Positions 57,033 through 64,000 of a DNA stretch of 64,000 bases are shown here, one piece after another. Position 1 is the stretch's first letter; every line of letters begins with the position of its first letter. Source of the stretch: Paenibacillus sp. SY21-1 (lineage in GTDB: Bacteria; Bacillota; Bacilli; Paenibacillales; Paenibacillaceae). The DNA is taken from positions 62,001 through 126,000 of the forward strand of contig NZ_STGF01000009.1 in NCBI RefSeq assembly GCF_005222705.1. Reading direction: 5' to 3'. Both the position numbers and the translations under genes were made by a program. A model generated the notes under the pieces. That model made no database searches. It saw nothing but the letters and a program-made list of their open reading frames with translations, and was not told the origin of the DNA.

Positions 57033-57812
57033 GTGAATAAGAAAGGGTATGCTAGCAGAGCCATAAGAGGGAAGCTGCGCGTCTGCCGCTATATGCTGGC
57101 AAACGGGAATTTGAGAAAGCTCGTTCCGCGAACGATGGCATTCAGCCGACACAATCTGGAGCTGATGGCCGGGGATTATGAAGCGGTCTATATCAAGCCG
57201 GATATCGGCTCGCTGGGCAAGGGAATTAGCCGGTTGAGGAAGACGGAGTCAGCCTTCGAGCTGACGCAAATGCTGGGAAGGCAGCAAGTGTCCGGCCATT
57301 ATGCGACCGTTCACGAGGCATACGATGAAATTAAGAAGCACAAGCGCTCCAAGCTCATTATTCAAAAAGCGATTCAGCTGGATCAGGTGGGCGAGCGTTC
57401 GTACGATATACGGGCCATGGTGCAGCGAAAGCCAGGCGGAGCCTGGACCGTTACGGGATTTATGGTGAAGGTGGGCGGCAAAGGGAAAATCGTCACCAAC
57501 TATCACCAGGGCGGAGAAATTTGGACCTTGGGCGAGCTTGCCAGACAGCAAGGGCTGTCCAAGGAAGCGACCGATCAGCGGTTAGCGAAGCTGCGTCATA
57601 CCGCTGTCGCCATCGCCCGGGCTCTTTCCGCGCGACGTTCCGGCATGCACGAGATGGGCATTGATTTTGCCTATGACCAGAAAAGTCATTTATGGGTGCT
57701 GGAGGTGAATTCGAACCATCCCCAGTTTCATCCGCTTCGAACGCTGAACCCGCCCGTTTATTGGAAAATGATGCGCTTTGCGGCGAGCTACGGGAGAAGA
57801 AGGGCGAAGTAA
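57033..57812 (+). CDS. YheC/YheD-type spore-coat ATP-grasp protein
   Basis: A 259-residue ATP-grasp protein. The pattern includes VYIKPDIGSLGKGISRLR (nucleotide-binding), KLIIQKAIQLDQVGERSYDI RAMVQRK and the metal-binding end WVLEVNSNHPQFHPL, as in YheC/YheD endospore coat-associated proteins. It lacks the N-terminal part of the longer family members. The GTG start at 57033 follows AGAGGTGAGG. The function in the coat is unknown; an amide-bond-forming ligase role is inferred from the fold. Confidence 0.85.
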   Translation: MNKKGYASRAIRGKLRVCRYMLANGNLRKLVPRTMAFSRHNLELMAGDYEAVYIKPDIGSLGKGISRLRKTESAFELTQMLGRQQVSGHYATVHEAYDEIKKHKRSKLIIQKAIQLDQVGERSYDIRAMVQRKPGGAWTVTGFMVKVGGKGKIVTNYHQGGEIWTLGELARQQGLSKEATDQRLAKLRHTAVAIARALSARRSGMHEMGIDFAYDQKSHLWVLEVNSNHPQFHPLRTLNPPVYWKMMRFAASYGRRRAK

Positions 57813-57827
57813 GCCATTTTTTCTCAA

Positions 57828-57844
57828 TGTAATAAAACATAACA
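57828..57844. promoter_or_regulatory. GlnR/TnrA box upstream of guanidine promoter 1
   Basis: TGTAATAAAACATAACA is a perfect match to TGTNAN7TNACA. Its centre lies about 51 bp before the predicted transcription start, the usual activation position for TnrA/GlnR sites. Confidence 0.8.
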
Positions 57845-57850
57845 TAAGTG

Positions 57851-57880
57851 TTGACAGAATCCAGTTACCCCGTCTATAAT
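57851..57880 (+). promoter_or_regulatory. SigA promoter of the guanidine importer operon
   Basis: Perfect -35 TTGACA (57851-57856) and -10 TATAAT (57875-57880) boxes with 18-bp spacing; the start is expected near 57887. Confidence 0.85.
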
Positions 57881-57889
57881 TCGACTTAA

Positions 57890-57906
57890 CGTTAGGTTAT
57901 ATAACA
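57890..57906. promoter_or_regulatory. GlnR/TnrA box at the transcription start
   Basis: CGTTAGGTTATATAACA matches TGTNAN7TNACA at all but the first base. It begins at about +3, a position at which GlnR represses. Confidence 0.75.
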
Positions 57907-57947
57907 GTCGAATAAAGGTTCCCGCCGTATCGGTGGATGGGGAACGA

Positions 57948-58107
57948 TAAGCGGTCTAGGGTTCCGTTAACGGTATGCAGCAGCATTATGCAGAAGTTAA
58001 GTCTGGTCCAAGAGACGGCGTATAAATTCTGTGCGATGTACGGGATTTATATAACACGGAAGGATAAAAGCCTGGGAGACTACTCTCCCTGGCTTTTTCT
58101 TTTTTTG
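57948..58107 (+). ncRNA. Guanidine-I (ykkC) riboswitch 1 with terminator
   Basis: The aptamer shows all ykkC hallmarks in order: CTAGGGTTCCG (57956-57966), TCTGGTCCAAGAGACGGC (58002-58019) and ACACGGAAGGATAAAAGCC (from 58054). A terminator follows at once (AGCCTGGGAG/CTCCCTGGCT, 58069-58095, then a T-rich tract). In this class guanidine binding prevents termination. An extra hairpin (57918-57944) precedes the aptamer. The guanidine rather than the ppGpp/PRPP/ADP subtype is inferred from the downstream genes. Confidence 0.93.
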
Positions 58108-58152
58108 AACTTATAGATGCTGCGACTAAAAAAGCTGACAGGAGTGGGGAAT

Positions 58153-59166
58153 ATGAAAAAAATGCTAAAAACTGCGCTGCTTGCGCTGCTCGCGGTGTCG
58201 ATGCTCGGGATTGCCGCATGCTCGGGAACGGCTAAAGACGGAAATGGAGGCGCAGCGGGCGACCCGGTTACCATTGCGCTAAGTCCGTGGCCAGGCTGGT
58301 ATATGTGGTATCTGGTTGAGGAAAAGGGCTTTTTTGAAAAGCATGGCGTTGATGTCAAGCTGGAGTTTTTCCCGGTATACAGCGATTCTTTGCAAGCCAT
58401 GGCGGCGGGCAAGGTAGATGCGAACAGCCAGACGCTCAGCGACACGCTTGCCCCGCTCTCCAAAGGCATTGGGCTCAAGGCGGTTTTGGTTAATGACAAC
58501 TCCTACGGCGGCGATGCCATCGTAAGCAAACCCGAATTTAACACGATTCAGGATTTAAAGGGCAAAACGGTAGCGACAGAGCTTGGCACCGTCGATCATC
58601 TGCTGCTGCTTACCGCGCTGGCCGAGAATGGAATGGAAGAATCGGATATCAAATATGTGAATATGACGGTCAACGATGCGGGTCCGGCGTTTATATCCGG
58701 CAACACGGACGCCTCGGTGCTGTGGGAGCCGTTTCAGACAAAAGCGGTGAAGGAGGGCAAGGGCAAGGTACTGTTCTCGTCGAAGGATACGCCTGGTCTC
58801 ATTCCCGATCTGCTTGTGTTCCGTGAGGCGGTTGTCAAAAATCGGCCGGAGGATGTGCAAAAAATTGTCGATGCCTGGTTCGAAGCGTTAGCCTGGTTCG
58901 AGGAGAACAAGGAGGAAGGAATCAAGCTGCTTGCCGAGAAGGCGGAGACGACGCCGGAGGATTTCAAGCTTGGCTTGGATAGCATCAAGCTGTTTGACGT
59001 GGAGGACAATGTCAAGGCATTCGAGGCTCGCGACGACTATACCTCGCTTAGCTACACAGGGAAAACGACGGCTGATTTTCTGCTTAAATTGGGCATGGTC
59101 AGCAAGCTCGACAACATAGATGCGCTGCTGGAGCCGCAGTTTGTCATTCAAAACGCAGGGAAGTGA
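58153..59166 (+). CDS. ABC transporter substrate-binding lipoprotein (NrtA/SsuA/TauA type), guanidine locus
   Basis: A 337-residue lipoprotein with signal peptide and lipobox (LGIAAC, followed by SGTAKDGNGG) and a type 2 periplasmic-binding fold of the NMT1/NrtA group (VTIALSPWPGWYMWYLVEEK GFFEKHG; TVATELGTVDHLLLLTAL). Placed under a guanidine riboswitch, it most likely binds guanidine or a guanidino compound. The ATG at 58153 follows GGAGTGGGG and starts the signal peptide. The permease follows 6 bp after its stop codon. Confidence 0.9.
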   Translation: MKKMLKTALLALLAVSMLGIAACSGTAKDGNGGAAGDPVTIALSPWPGWYMWYLVEEKGFFEKHGVDVKLEFFPVYSDSLQAMAAGKVDANSQTLSDTLAPLSKGIGLKAVLVNDNSYGGDAIVSKPEFNTIQDLKGKTVATELGTVDHLLLLTALAENGMEESDIKYVNMTVNDAGPAFISGNTDASVLWEPFQTKAVKEGKGKVLFSSKDTPGLIPDLLVFREAVVKNRPEDVQKIVDAWFEALAWFEENKEEGIKLLAEKAETTPEDFKLGLDSIKLFDVEDNVKAFEARDDYTSLSYTGKTTADFLLKLGMVSKLDNIDALLEPQFVIQNAGK

Positions 59167-59172
59167 TGAGGG

Positions 59173-59973
59173 ATGGCTACACCGCTGAGAAAAAAACCGC
59201 ATACGTTTCAAATTTTCAAAGAGATATCTCCCCGCGCTTTCGCCTGGACCTCGGCCAGCTCGTTTGTGCTGCTGCTTGGCGTATGGTCGCTGCTAAGCTA
59301 CATGGAGCTAGTCAATCCGGTATTTTTGCCTAAGCCGCATGATGTGCTCATCAAGCTGGTGCTGAACTTGGGGAGTCCGGCTTATTGGGAGCATATCGGC
59401 ATCAGCGTCTTCCGCGTGACCGGCGGCTTTCTGCTCGCTTGCGTCGTTGCGATTCCGCTTGGCATTTTTGCAGGTACGTTTAAGTTCGGAGAAGCTTTTG
59501 TAGAGCCGCCGATGGAGTTTATCCGGTATATGCCTGCGGTTGCGTTTATTCCGCTAATTATGGTGTGGGCCGGTATCGGGGAATGGGCGAAAATATTGCT
59601 TATTTTTATCGGCTGCTTCTTCCAGCTTGTGCTGATGGTTGCCGATTTGACCCGGCGGGTATCCCATGACCTGCTCCACGCATCATTTACGCTTGGCGCA
59701 TCGCGCTGGAAGGCGATCGAAACGGTGCTTATTCCGGCAATTCAGCCGCAGTTGATGAATACGATGCGCCTTATTCTGGGCTGGGCGTGGACCTATCTCG
59801 TCGTAGCCGAGCTGGTTGCCGTCAGCAGCGGCCTTGGCTTCCAGATCATGAAAGCACAACGGTTTTTGAATACGGACGAAATTTTTGTCGGCATTATCGT
59901 AATAGGCCTGCTTGGATTGATCAGTGATCGAATATTCGCTTTTCTAAACAAACGGCTGTTTCCTTGGGTTTGA
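59173..59973 (+). CDS. ABC transporter permease (SsuC/TauC type), guanidine locus
   Basis: A 266-residue permease with six membrane segments and the EAA loop LHASFTLGASRWKAIETVLIPA. It partners with the binding protein just upstream. The expected ATPase gene does not follow; instead a second promoter and riboswitch begin after the stop. The ATPase may lie beyond the window or be shared. Confidence 0.9.
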   Translation: MATPLRKKPHTFQIFKEISPRAFAWTSASSFVLLLGVWSLLSYMELVNPVFLPKPHDVLIKLVLNLGSPAYWEHIGISVFRVTGGFLLACVVAIPLGIFAGTFKFGEAFVEPPMEFIRYMPAVAFIPLIMVWAGIGEWAKILLIFIGCFFQLVLMVADLTRRVSHDLLHASFTLGASRWKAIETVLIPAIQPQLMNTMRLILGWAWTYLVVAELVAVSSGLGFQIMKAQRFLNTDEIFVGIIVIGLLGLISDRIFAFLNKRLFPWV

Positions 59974-59995
59974 ATTTCCACGCAACCATCACACA

Positions 59996-60012
59996 TGTTA
60001 GGTTATATGACA
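59996..60012. promoter_or_regulatory. GlnR/TnrA box upstream of guanidine promoter 2
   Basis: TGTTAGGTTATATGACA is a perfect match to TGTNAN7TNACA, ending 6 bp before the -35 box and centred about 50 bp before the predicted start. Confidence 0.85.
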
Positions 60013-60018
60013 TTATGG

Positions 60019-60047
60019 TTGACAAAGCGACAGCGAGTAATTAAACT
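60019..60047 (+). promoter_or_regulatory. SigA promoter of the guanidine degradation operon
   Basis: TTGACA (60019-60024) and TAAACT (60042-60047) are 17 bp apart, between the two GlnR/TnrA boxes. Confidence 0.75.
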
Positions 60048-60054
60048 GATTACA

Positions 60055-60071
60055 TGTTAGGTAAGTTGACA
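60055..60071. promoter_or_regulatory. GlnR/TnrA box at the transcription start of promoter 2
   Basis: TGTTAGGTAAGTTGACA is a perfect match to TGTNAN7TNACA and lies at about +1 to +17. Confidence 0.85.
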
Positions 60072-60107
60072 TTTGAATATCGGTTCGCCTGAGCATTGGC
60101 GGGCAAA

Positions 60108-60298
60108 AGCGCTGTCTAGGGTTCCGCAGGAATCCGGCCGACGATCGCTCTAAGCTGAAGAAGCGGGAGCCGTCCGGCGGGTACTGGTCTGGTCCGAGAG
60201 ACGGCATACGAACGGATCGGCGACTGCCGATGACAAACGTTCGTAGGACACGGAAGGACAAAAGCCTGGGAGATTTTCTCCCGGGCTTTCTTTTTTTT
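60108..60298 (+). ncRNA. Guanidine-I (ykkC) riboswitch 2 with terminator
   Basis: CTAGGGTTCCG (60116-60126), TCTGGTCCGAGAGACGGC (60188-60205) and GACACGGAAGGACAAAAGCC (from 60247) are in order. The terminator stem GCCTGGGAG/CTCCCGGGC (60264-60286) is followed by a long T run. It controls the deiminase and carboxylase genes. Compared with copy 1 it has a longer variable region between the first two motifs. Confidence 0.94.
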
Positions 60299-60301
60299 AA
60301 A

Positions 60302-60370
60302 AAGATAAGTATGTATAGGTTTCACATTCGTAATCGGGTTCTATTTCAATGCGAAACGTTAGCTTGGCCG
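60302..60370 (+). ncRNA. Conserved element, copy B (candidate structured RNA)
   Basis: This copy resembles 47541-47608. The shared features are AAGATAAG, TATAGGTT, GCGAAACGTTAGCTT and a predicted stem AATG/CGTT that stays paired (G-T) despite a base change. It lies between the riboswitch terminator and the first deiminase gene. The function is unknown. Confidence 0.45.
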
Positions 60371-60413
60371 GCAGGAGCTTTCATCTTCAACGACTACTAA
60401 GGAGGAATTCGAT

Positions 60414-61133
60414 ATGAGCAGCATTTGGAGCACGACGATACGTCCGGGAGGGAAATGGTCGGGAGCGGTCAGCCGCGGAAAATTGTTGAAATTTACAGCG
60501 CTGGAGGGCGGAGCGAATATTTCCTTGCTCCTGTATAACGCCAAGGATTTGACGGAGCGCTACAATATGCCGGATACGCTGAAGGCGCAGCACACCTCTC
60601 ATTTGACCAAAGGCCATGTGCTTATGAGCGATAACGGCCGGGTGCTTGCCAGCATTGTCGAGGATTCGCTTGGCTGGCATGATCCGCTGTGCGGCTATTC
60701 CTCCCGTCAGGCGACTGACCGGAAGTACGGGACGACCCGTTATCAGGAGCTTCGCAACGACTGGCTGCGGAGCGGACAGGAGAATTTGACGGTAGAGCTG
60801 GTCCGCTGCGGGCTAGGCGTCAAGGATTTTGCGCCTGTCGTGAACCTGTTCTCGAAGGTGTATTGCGATGAGCGAGGCGTGATGCATTTTACGCCGGGAC
60901 ATTGCGAGGCCGGCGCTACCGTGACGCTCAGAACGGATATGGAGGTGCTGGTCGTCTTGTCGAATACGCCCAATCCGCTTGACCCAAGCGAACGCTACCC
61001 GTCCGTGCCTGTGAAGCTGGAGGTGCTGGAGGCGCCGCCTGTCCCGGAGGATGATTACTGCATGAACTATCGGCCGGAGAACAAACGCGCCTTTGAAAAT
61101 AACGATGACTATTACAAGCTGCTCGGCATATAG
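60414..61133 (+). CDS. Carboxyguanidine deiminase subunit, DUF1989 (urea carboxylase-associated protein 1)
   Basis: A 239-residue DUF1989 protein. It contains RPGGKWSGAVSRGKLLKFTA, LEGGANISLLLYNAKDLTER YNMPDTLKAQHT and GWHDPLCGYSS, matching the UAAP1 type. The paired UAAP proteins have been shown to be the two subunits of carboxyguanidine deiminase, which hydrolyses the product of guanidine carboxylase. AAGGAGGA precedes the ATG. The second subunit gene follows after 36 bp. Confidence 0.9.
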   Translation: MSSIWSTTIRPGGKWSGAVSRGKLLKFTALEGGANISLLLYNAKDLTERYNMPDTLKAQHTSHLTKGHVLMSDNGRVLASIVEDSLGWHDPLCGYSSRQATDRKYGTTRYQELRNDWLRSGQENLTVELVRCGLGVKDFAPVVNLFSKVYCDERGVMHFTPGHCEAGATVTLRTDMEVLVVLSNTPNPLDPSERYPSVPVKLEVLEAPPVPEDDYCMNYRPENKRAFENNDDYYKLLGI

Positions 61134-61169
61134 CACGGAATCCGAAACGAACCTACAGGAGGAATCGAT

Positions 61170-61823
61170 ATGACGGTATTTAATCGGGTAGAGAGCAAGC
61201 GAAGGGCGGAGGACGCCATTTATGACTTCGTAATCGGGGCGGGCGATGGCTGGATGCGCAAGCTGGAGGCCGGACAGGTGCTACGCATCGTCGATCTGGA
61301 AGGGAATCAGGCTGCGGATACGCTGTTCTATGATGCCGAGCAGCCGGAGGACCATTATAGCGCCGTGGCTACGATTGCGGCGCAAGGCAATATCTATTTG
61401 ACGGCCGGCTCGACGCTGCTCGCGGAATCGGGCAAGGAGCTGCTGAAAATAGTGGCCGATACCTGTGGACGCCATGATACGGTCGGCGGCTCATGCTCGG
61501 CGCAAAGCAACACCGTGCGCTACGCGCACGAAAAGCTGCATATGCACAATTGCCGGGATACGTTCATGCTGCAGCTGGCTCAATATGGCGATGATCGCTA
61601 TACGAAGCGCGATTTGGCGCCAAACATCAACTTTTTTATGAATGTGCCGGTGACGCCGGAGGGCGGGCTGCAGTTTGCGGATGGAGTATCGTCGCCGGGC
61701 GCTTATGTGGAGCTTCAGGCTCTCACCGCCACAACGGCATTGATCAGCAATTGCCCGCAGCTTAACAATCCTTGCAATGCCTACAATCCGACGCCGGTAC
61801 GCGTACTGATCTGGGATCGCTAG
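61170..61823 (+). CDS. Carboxyguanidine deiminase subunit, DUF1989 (urea carboxylase-associated protein 2)
   Basis: A 217-residue DUF1989 protein of the UAAP2 type, with [40 protein letters not shown] and the C-terminal [20 protein letters not shown]. It shares its fold with the preceding subunit. An AGGAGG site precedes the ATG. It lies 108 bp before the carboxylase gene. Confidence 0.9.
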   Translation: MTVFNRVESKRRAEDAIYDFVIGAGDGWMRKLEAGQVLRIVDLEGNQAADTLFYDAEQPEDHYSAVATIAAQGNIYLTAGSTLLAESGKELLKIVADTCGRHDTVGGSCSAQSNTVRYAHEKLHMHNCRDTFMLQLAQYGDDRYTKRDLAPNINFFMNVPVTPEGGLQFADGVSSPGAYVELQALTATTALISNCPQLNNPCNAYNPTPVRVLIWDR

Positions 61824-61931
61824 AGCGGGAAAAGGACGGCGGAGGGATAAGACGTTAGAGCAGGAGCTTTTGACCCGATACCGATATGCGGGCCTGAATA
61901 CATTCGAATGACAATGCGAGGAGTGGTCATC

Positions 61932-64000
61932 ATGTTCACCAAAATATTAATTGCCAATCGCGGCGCGATTGCCGTACGCATCGAGCGTACGCTGCGGAAG
62001 CTGGGCATCGCTTCGGTGGCCGTCTATACAAAAGCCGATCAGGACAGCCGTCATGTGGATGAAGCCGACGAGGCGGTGCTGATCGGGGACGGCCCTGCGA
62101 AGGAAAGCTATTTGAATGCGGAGCTGATTCTGCAAATTGCGCGGGAAACCGGAGCGCAGGCCATTCATCCGGGCTATGGCTTTTTAAGCGAAAATGCAGA
62201 TTTTGCCCGCGCCTGCCGCGAGCAAGGCATTGTTTTTATCGGACCTACTCCCGAGCAGATGGAAATGTTCGGCTTAAAGCATTCGGCCCGCGAGCTTGCG
62301 GAGCGAGCGGGTGTGCCGCTGCTTCCCGGAACGTCGCTAATATCGGAGCTTAACGAAGCGCTGGAGCAAGCCGAGGGTATCGGGTATCCGGTCATATTGA
62401 AAAGCACGGCCGGCGGCGGCGGCATCGGCATGCGCGTCTGCTCGGATGCGGATTCGCTGCGCGCGGCCTATGACGGAGTCAAGCATTTGGCGGAAACGAA
62501 CTTTAAAAATGGAGGTTTGTTTCTGGAGAAGTATATCGCCAGAGCGAGGCATGTCGAGGTGCAAATTTTTGGCAACGACAGCGGAGAGGTTGTTGCGCTT
62601 GGCGAACGAGATTGCTCGATCCAGCGTCGCAACCAGAAGGTTATCGAAGAAAGCCCTGCGCCCGGACTGACCGAGGAGGTGCGCGAAGCGATGTACGAAG
62701 CATCGCGCAGGCTTGCGGCAGAGGCGGGCTACCGCAGTGCGGGCACGGTCGAATATTTGTACGATCCGGCGACGGAGGAGTTTTATTTTCTCGAGGTGAA
62801 TACGCGCCTTCAGGTTGAGCATGGCGTTACCGAAGAGGTGCTGGACATCGATTTGGTGGAATGGATGGTGCTGGAGGCGGCGGGCAAGCTGGAGGGCTTG
62901 CAGGCGCGCGTCAAACGGCCGGCTGGACACAGCATTCAGGCTCGTATTTATGCAGAGGATTGCCTGATGAACTTCAGGCCAAGCGCGGGTCAACTGGACA
63001 GCGCCGTATTCTCGAAGCATGCGCGCAATGAATCGTGGGTTCGCGACGGGATGACGATTACTACGCTGTACGACCCGATGCTTGCCAAAATCATCGTGCA
63101 TGGCGACAGCCGCGAGTCGGCAATCGGGAAGCTGATTCAAGCGCTGTCCGAAACGCGAATGTACGGCCTTACGACGAATCTCCAATATTTGCAGGCGCTT
63201 CTGCGCGAGGAGGAGGTCGTGAGCGGCCATGTGTACACGCAGCTGCTGAACGGCTTCGAGCCCGAGGAGCTTGCGCTTGAGGTTGTGGACGGCGGCGTGC
63301 AAACGACGGTGCAGGACTGGCCGGGTCGCGTCGGGCATTGGGATGTCGGCGTGCCGCCATGCGGACCGATGGACCCATACTCGTTCCGTATCGGCAACAA
63401 GCTGCTTGGCAATGCGGACGATGCGGCCGGGCTGGAGCTTACGCTGCGCGGAGGAGCCTATAAATTCCGCACGGCTCTGAGGTTTGTCCTGACCGGGGCG
63501 GATATGCAGGCGACGCTGGACGGCAAAGCGGTGAGCCTGTACGAGGTCATCGATGCGCAGCGGGGACAGGTGCTCAGCTTCGGCGAGGCGCAGGCCGGCT
63601 TGCGCAGCTACCTGCTTGTTGCGGGCGGCTTCGATATGCCGCGTATTCTTGGCAGCGCAGCAACCTTTACGCTGGGCGGCTTCGGCGGGCACGGCGGCCG
63701 CGCGCTGCGCGCAGGCGATGTGCTTGGCGTTAACGCGAGCGAAGCCGGAGCTGCTTCCCCTTCCGAGGAGCGGAGCGCCGGAGCAGATCTAGCGGGAGAG
63801 AAGGCAGGCGCATGGGAGCTTGAACGAGGCGGACTGGAGTCGGCGGCTTCCGAGGAGAGTGCGGAAGCGGCGATGACGAAGGGGAACGCTTCGATAGTTC
63901 GCTCGCAAACGGCGGCATCCGAGCACCTATCGGGGAGTTATGCGCTTCCTGAAGCGGCGCGTCCGGCTATGACAAGAGAATGGACGATCGGCGTTATCCC
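61932..64000 (+). CDS. Guanidine/urea carboxylase (biotin-dependent), N-terminal part
   Basis: 689 codons of a larger gene that runs off the window. The biotin carboxylase domain comes first: MFTKILIANRGAIAVRIERT, ATP-grasp KSTAGGGGIGMRV, ERDCSIQRRNQKV and EVNTRLQVEHGV. The allophanate-hydrolase-like domain starts near residue 445 (VVDGGVQTTVQDWPGRVGHW, GGFGGHGGRALRAGD). In the context of the riboswitch and the two deiminase subunits, guanidine is the likely substrate rather than urea. From about residue 598 an unusual Ala/Glu/Ser/Gly-rich stretch of roughly 70 residues interrupts the domain before it resumes at AARPAMTREWTIGVIP. The biotinyl domain and the substrate-selecting residues lie outside the window. 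A GAGGAGTGG site precedes the ATG. Confidence 0.92.
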   Translation, partial: MFTKILIANRGAIAVRIERTLRKLGIASVAVYTKADQDSRHVDEADEAVLIGDGPAKESYLNAELILQIARETGAQAIHPGYGFLSENADFARACREQGIVFIGPTPEQMEMFGLKHSARELAERAGVPLLPGTSLISELNEALEQAEGIGYPVILKSTAGGGGIGMRVCSDADSLRAAYDGVKHLAETNFKNGGLFLEKYIARARHVEVQIFGNDSGEVVALGERDCSIQRRNQKVIEESPAPGLTEEVREAMYEASRRLAAEAGYRSAGTVEYLYDPATEEFYFLEVNTRLQVEHGVTEEVLDIDLVEWMVLEAAGKLEGLQARVKRPAGHSIQARIYAEDCLMNFRPSAGQLDSAVFSKHARNESWVRDGMTITTLYDPMLAKIIVHGDSRESAIGKLIQALSETRMYGLTTNLQYLQALLREEEVVSGHVYTQLLNGFEPEELALEVVDGGVQTTVQDWPGRVGHWDVGVPPCGPMDPYSFRIGNKLLGNADDAAGLELTLRGGAYKFRTALRFVLTGADMQATLDGKAVSLYEVIDAQRGQVLSFGEAQAGLRSYLLVAGGFDMPRILGSAATFTLGGFGGHGGRALRAGDVLGVNASEAGAASPSEERSAGADLAGEKAGAWELERGGLESAASEESAEAAMTKGNASIVRSQTAASEHLSGSYALPEAARPAMTREWTIGVI

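Noticed and set aside
60311..60400. 29-codon ORF overlapping conserved element copy B.
   Set aside because: It has no ribosome-binding site, and copy A lacks the start codon, so conservation is better explained at the nucleotide level.

Overview
The window looks like a chromosome segment of a spore-forming, plant-polysaccharide-degrading member of the Paenibacillaceae (Paenibacillus or a close relative). The evidence is a CmpA cortex morphogenetic protein, a YheC/D-type spore-coat ATP-grasp protein, SprT and Tex, an SLH-anchored surface protein, YesM/YesN-type two-component systems next to carbohydrate ABC transporters that lack their own ATPase, SigA promoters and catabolite-response (cre) sites. 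Almost all of it is moderately GC-rich; one block (about 4.5-9.5 kb) is clearly AT-richer.

Layout. 1-2.8 kb: end of tex, a nitroreductase, the tiny cmpA, a conserved hypothetical and sprT. 2.8-4.5 kb: eight tRNA genes (Asn, Ser, Glu, Lys, Leu, then a second Glu-Lys-Leu trio) flanking a small hypothetical gene. 4.5-9.5 kb: AT-rich block with a response regulator/sensor kinase pair and a large LamG-Fn3-SLH surface protein, ending at a 5'-truncated DJ-1/PfpI gene. 10-16.3 kb: a FadR-type regulator divergent from a glcD-glcF-rhamnosidase (GH78) operon. 16.5-26 kb: YesM/YesN kinase and regulator, two permeases, a lipoprotein binding protein and a GH35 enzyme. 26-42 kb: a second transporter locus (kinase, binding protein, two permeases, AraC-type regulator) followed by a GH127-like glycosidase, a one-cysteine Asp/Glu-racemase-family protein, a RuBisCO-like protein with an intact active site, a DUF1537 acid-sugar kinase and a GH2 beta-galactosidase. 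42-57.8 kb: mostly housekeeping or scattered genes (cysC, L,D-transpeptidase, uracil permease, hflK-hflC, NlpC/P60, lipoproteins, a GHL6-like glycosidase with an AraC regulator, haloalkane dehalogenase, GNAT, aldose epimerase, YheC/D). 57.8-64 kb: a guanidine-utilisation locus with two ykkC/guanidine-I riboswitches, an ABC importer (binding protein and permease), two DUF1989 carboxyguanidine deiminase subunits and the start of a biotin-dependent urea/guanidine carboxylase.

How it fits together. The 26-42 kb locus reads as uptake and side-chain trimming of a plant glycan (probably pectic), followed by phosphorylation of an acid sugar by the DUF1537 kinase and carbon-carbon cleavage or decarboxylation by the RuBisCO-like protein. 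This resembles known D-apiose/oxo-isoapionate pathways, but no apiose dehydrogenase, lactonase or oxidoisomerase gene is present and there is an extra racemase-family enzyme, so the substrate is open. If the RuBisCO-like protein is of the transcarboxylase/hydrolase type it would release glycolate, which the nearby glcDF operon could oxidise. The guanidine locus has layered control: both promoters are flanked by a GlnR/TnrA box upstream of -35 and another at the transcription start, and each is followed by a guanidine riboswitch ending in a terminator. The two best candidates for undescribed biology are the RuBisCO-like/kinase/racemase locus and a conserved roughly 65-nt element found twice (47541-47608 and 60302-60370).
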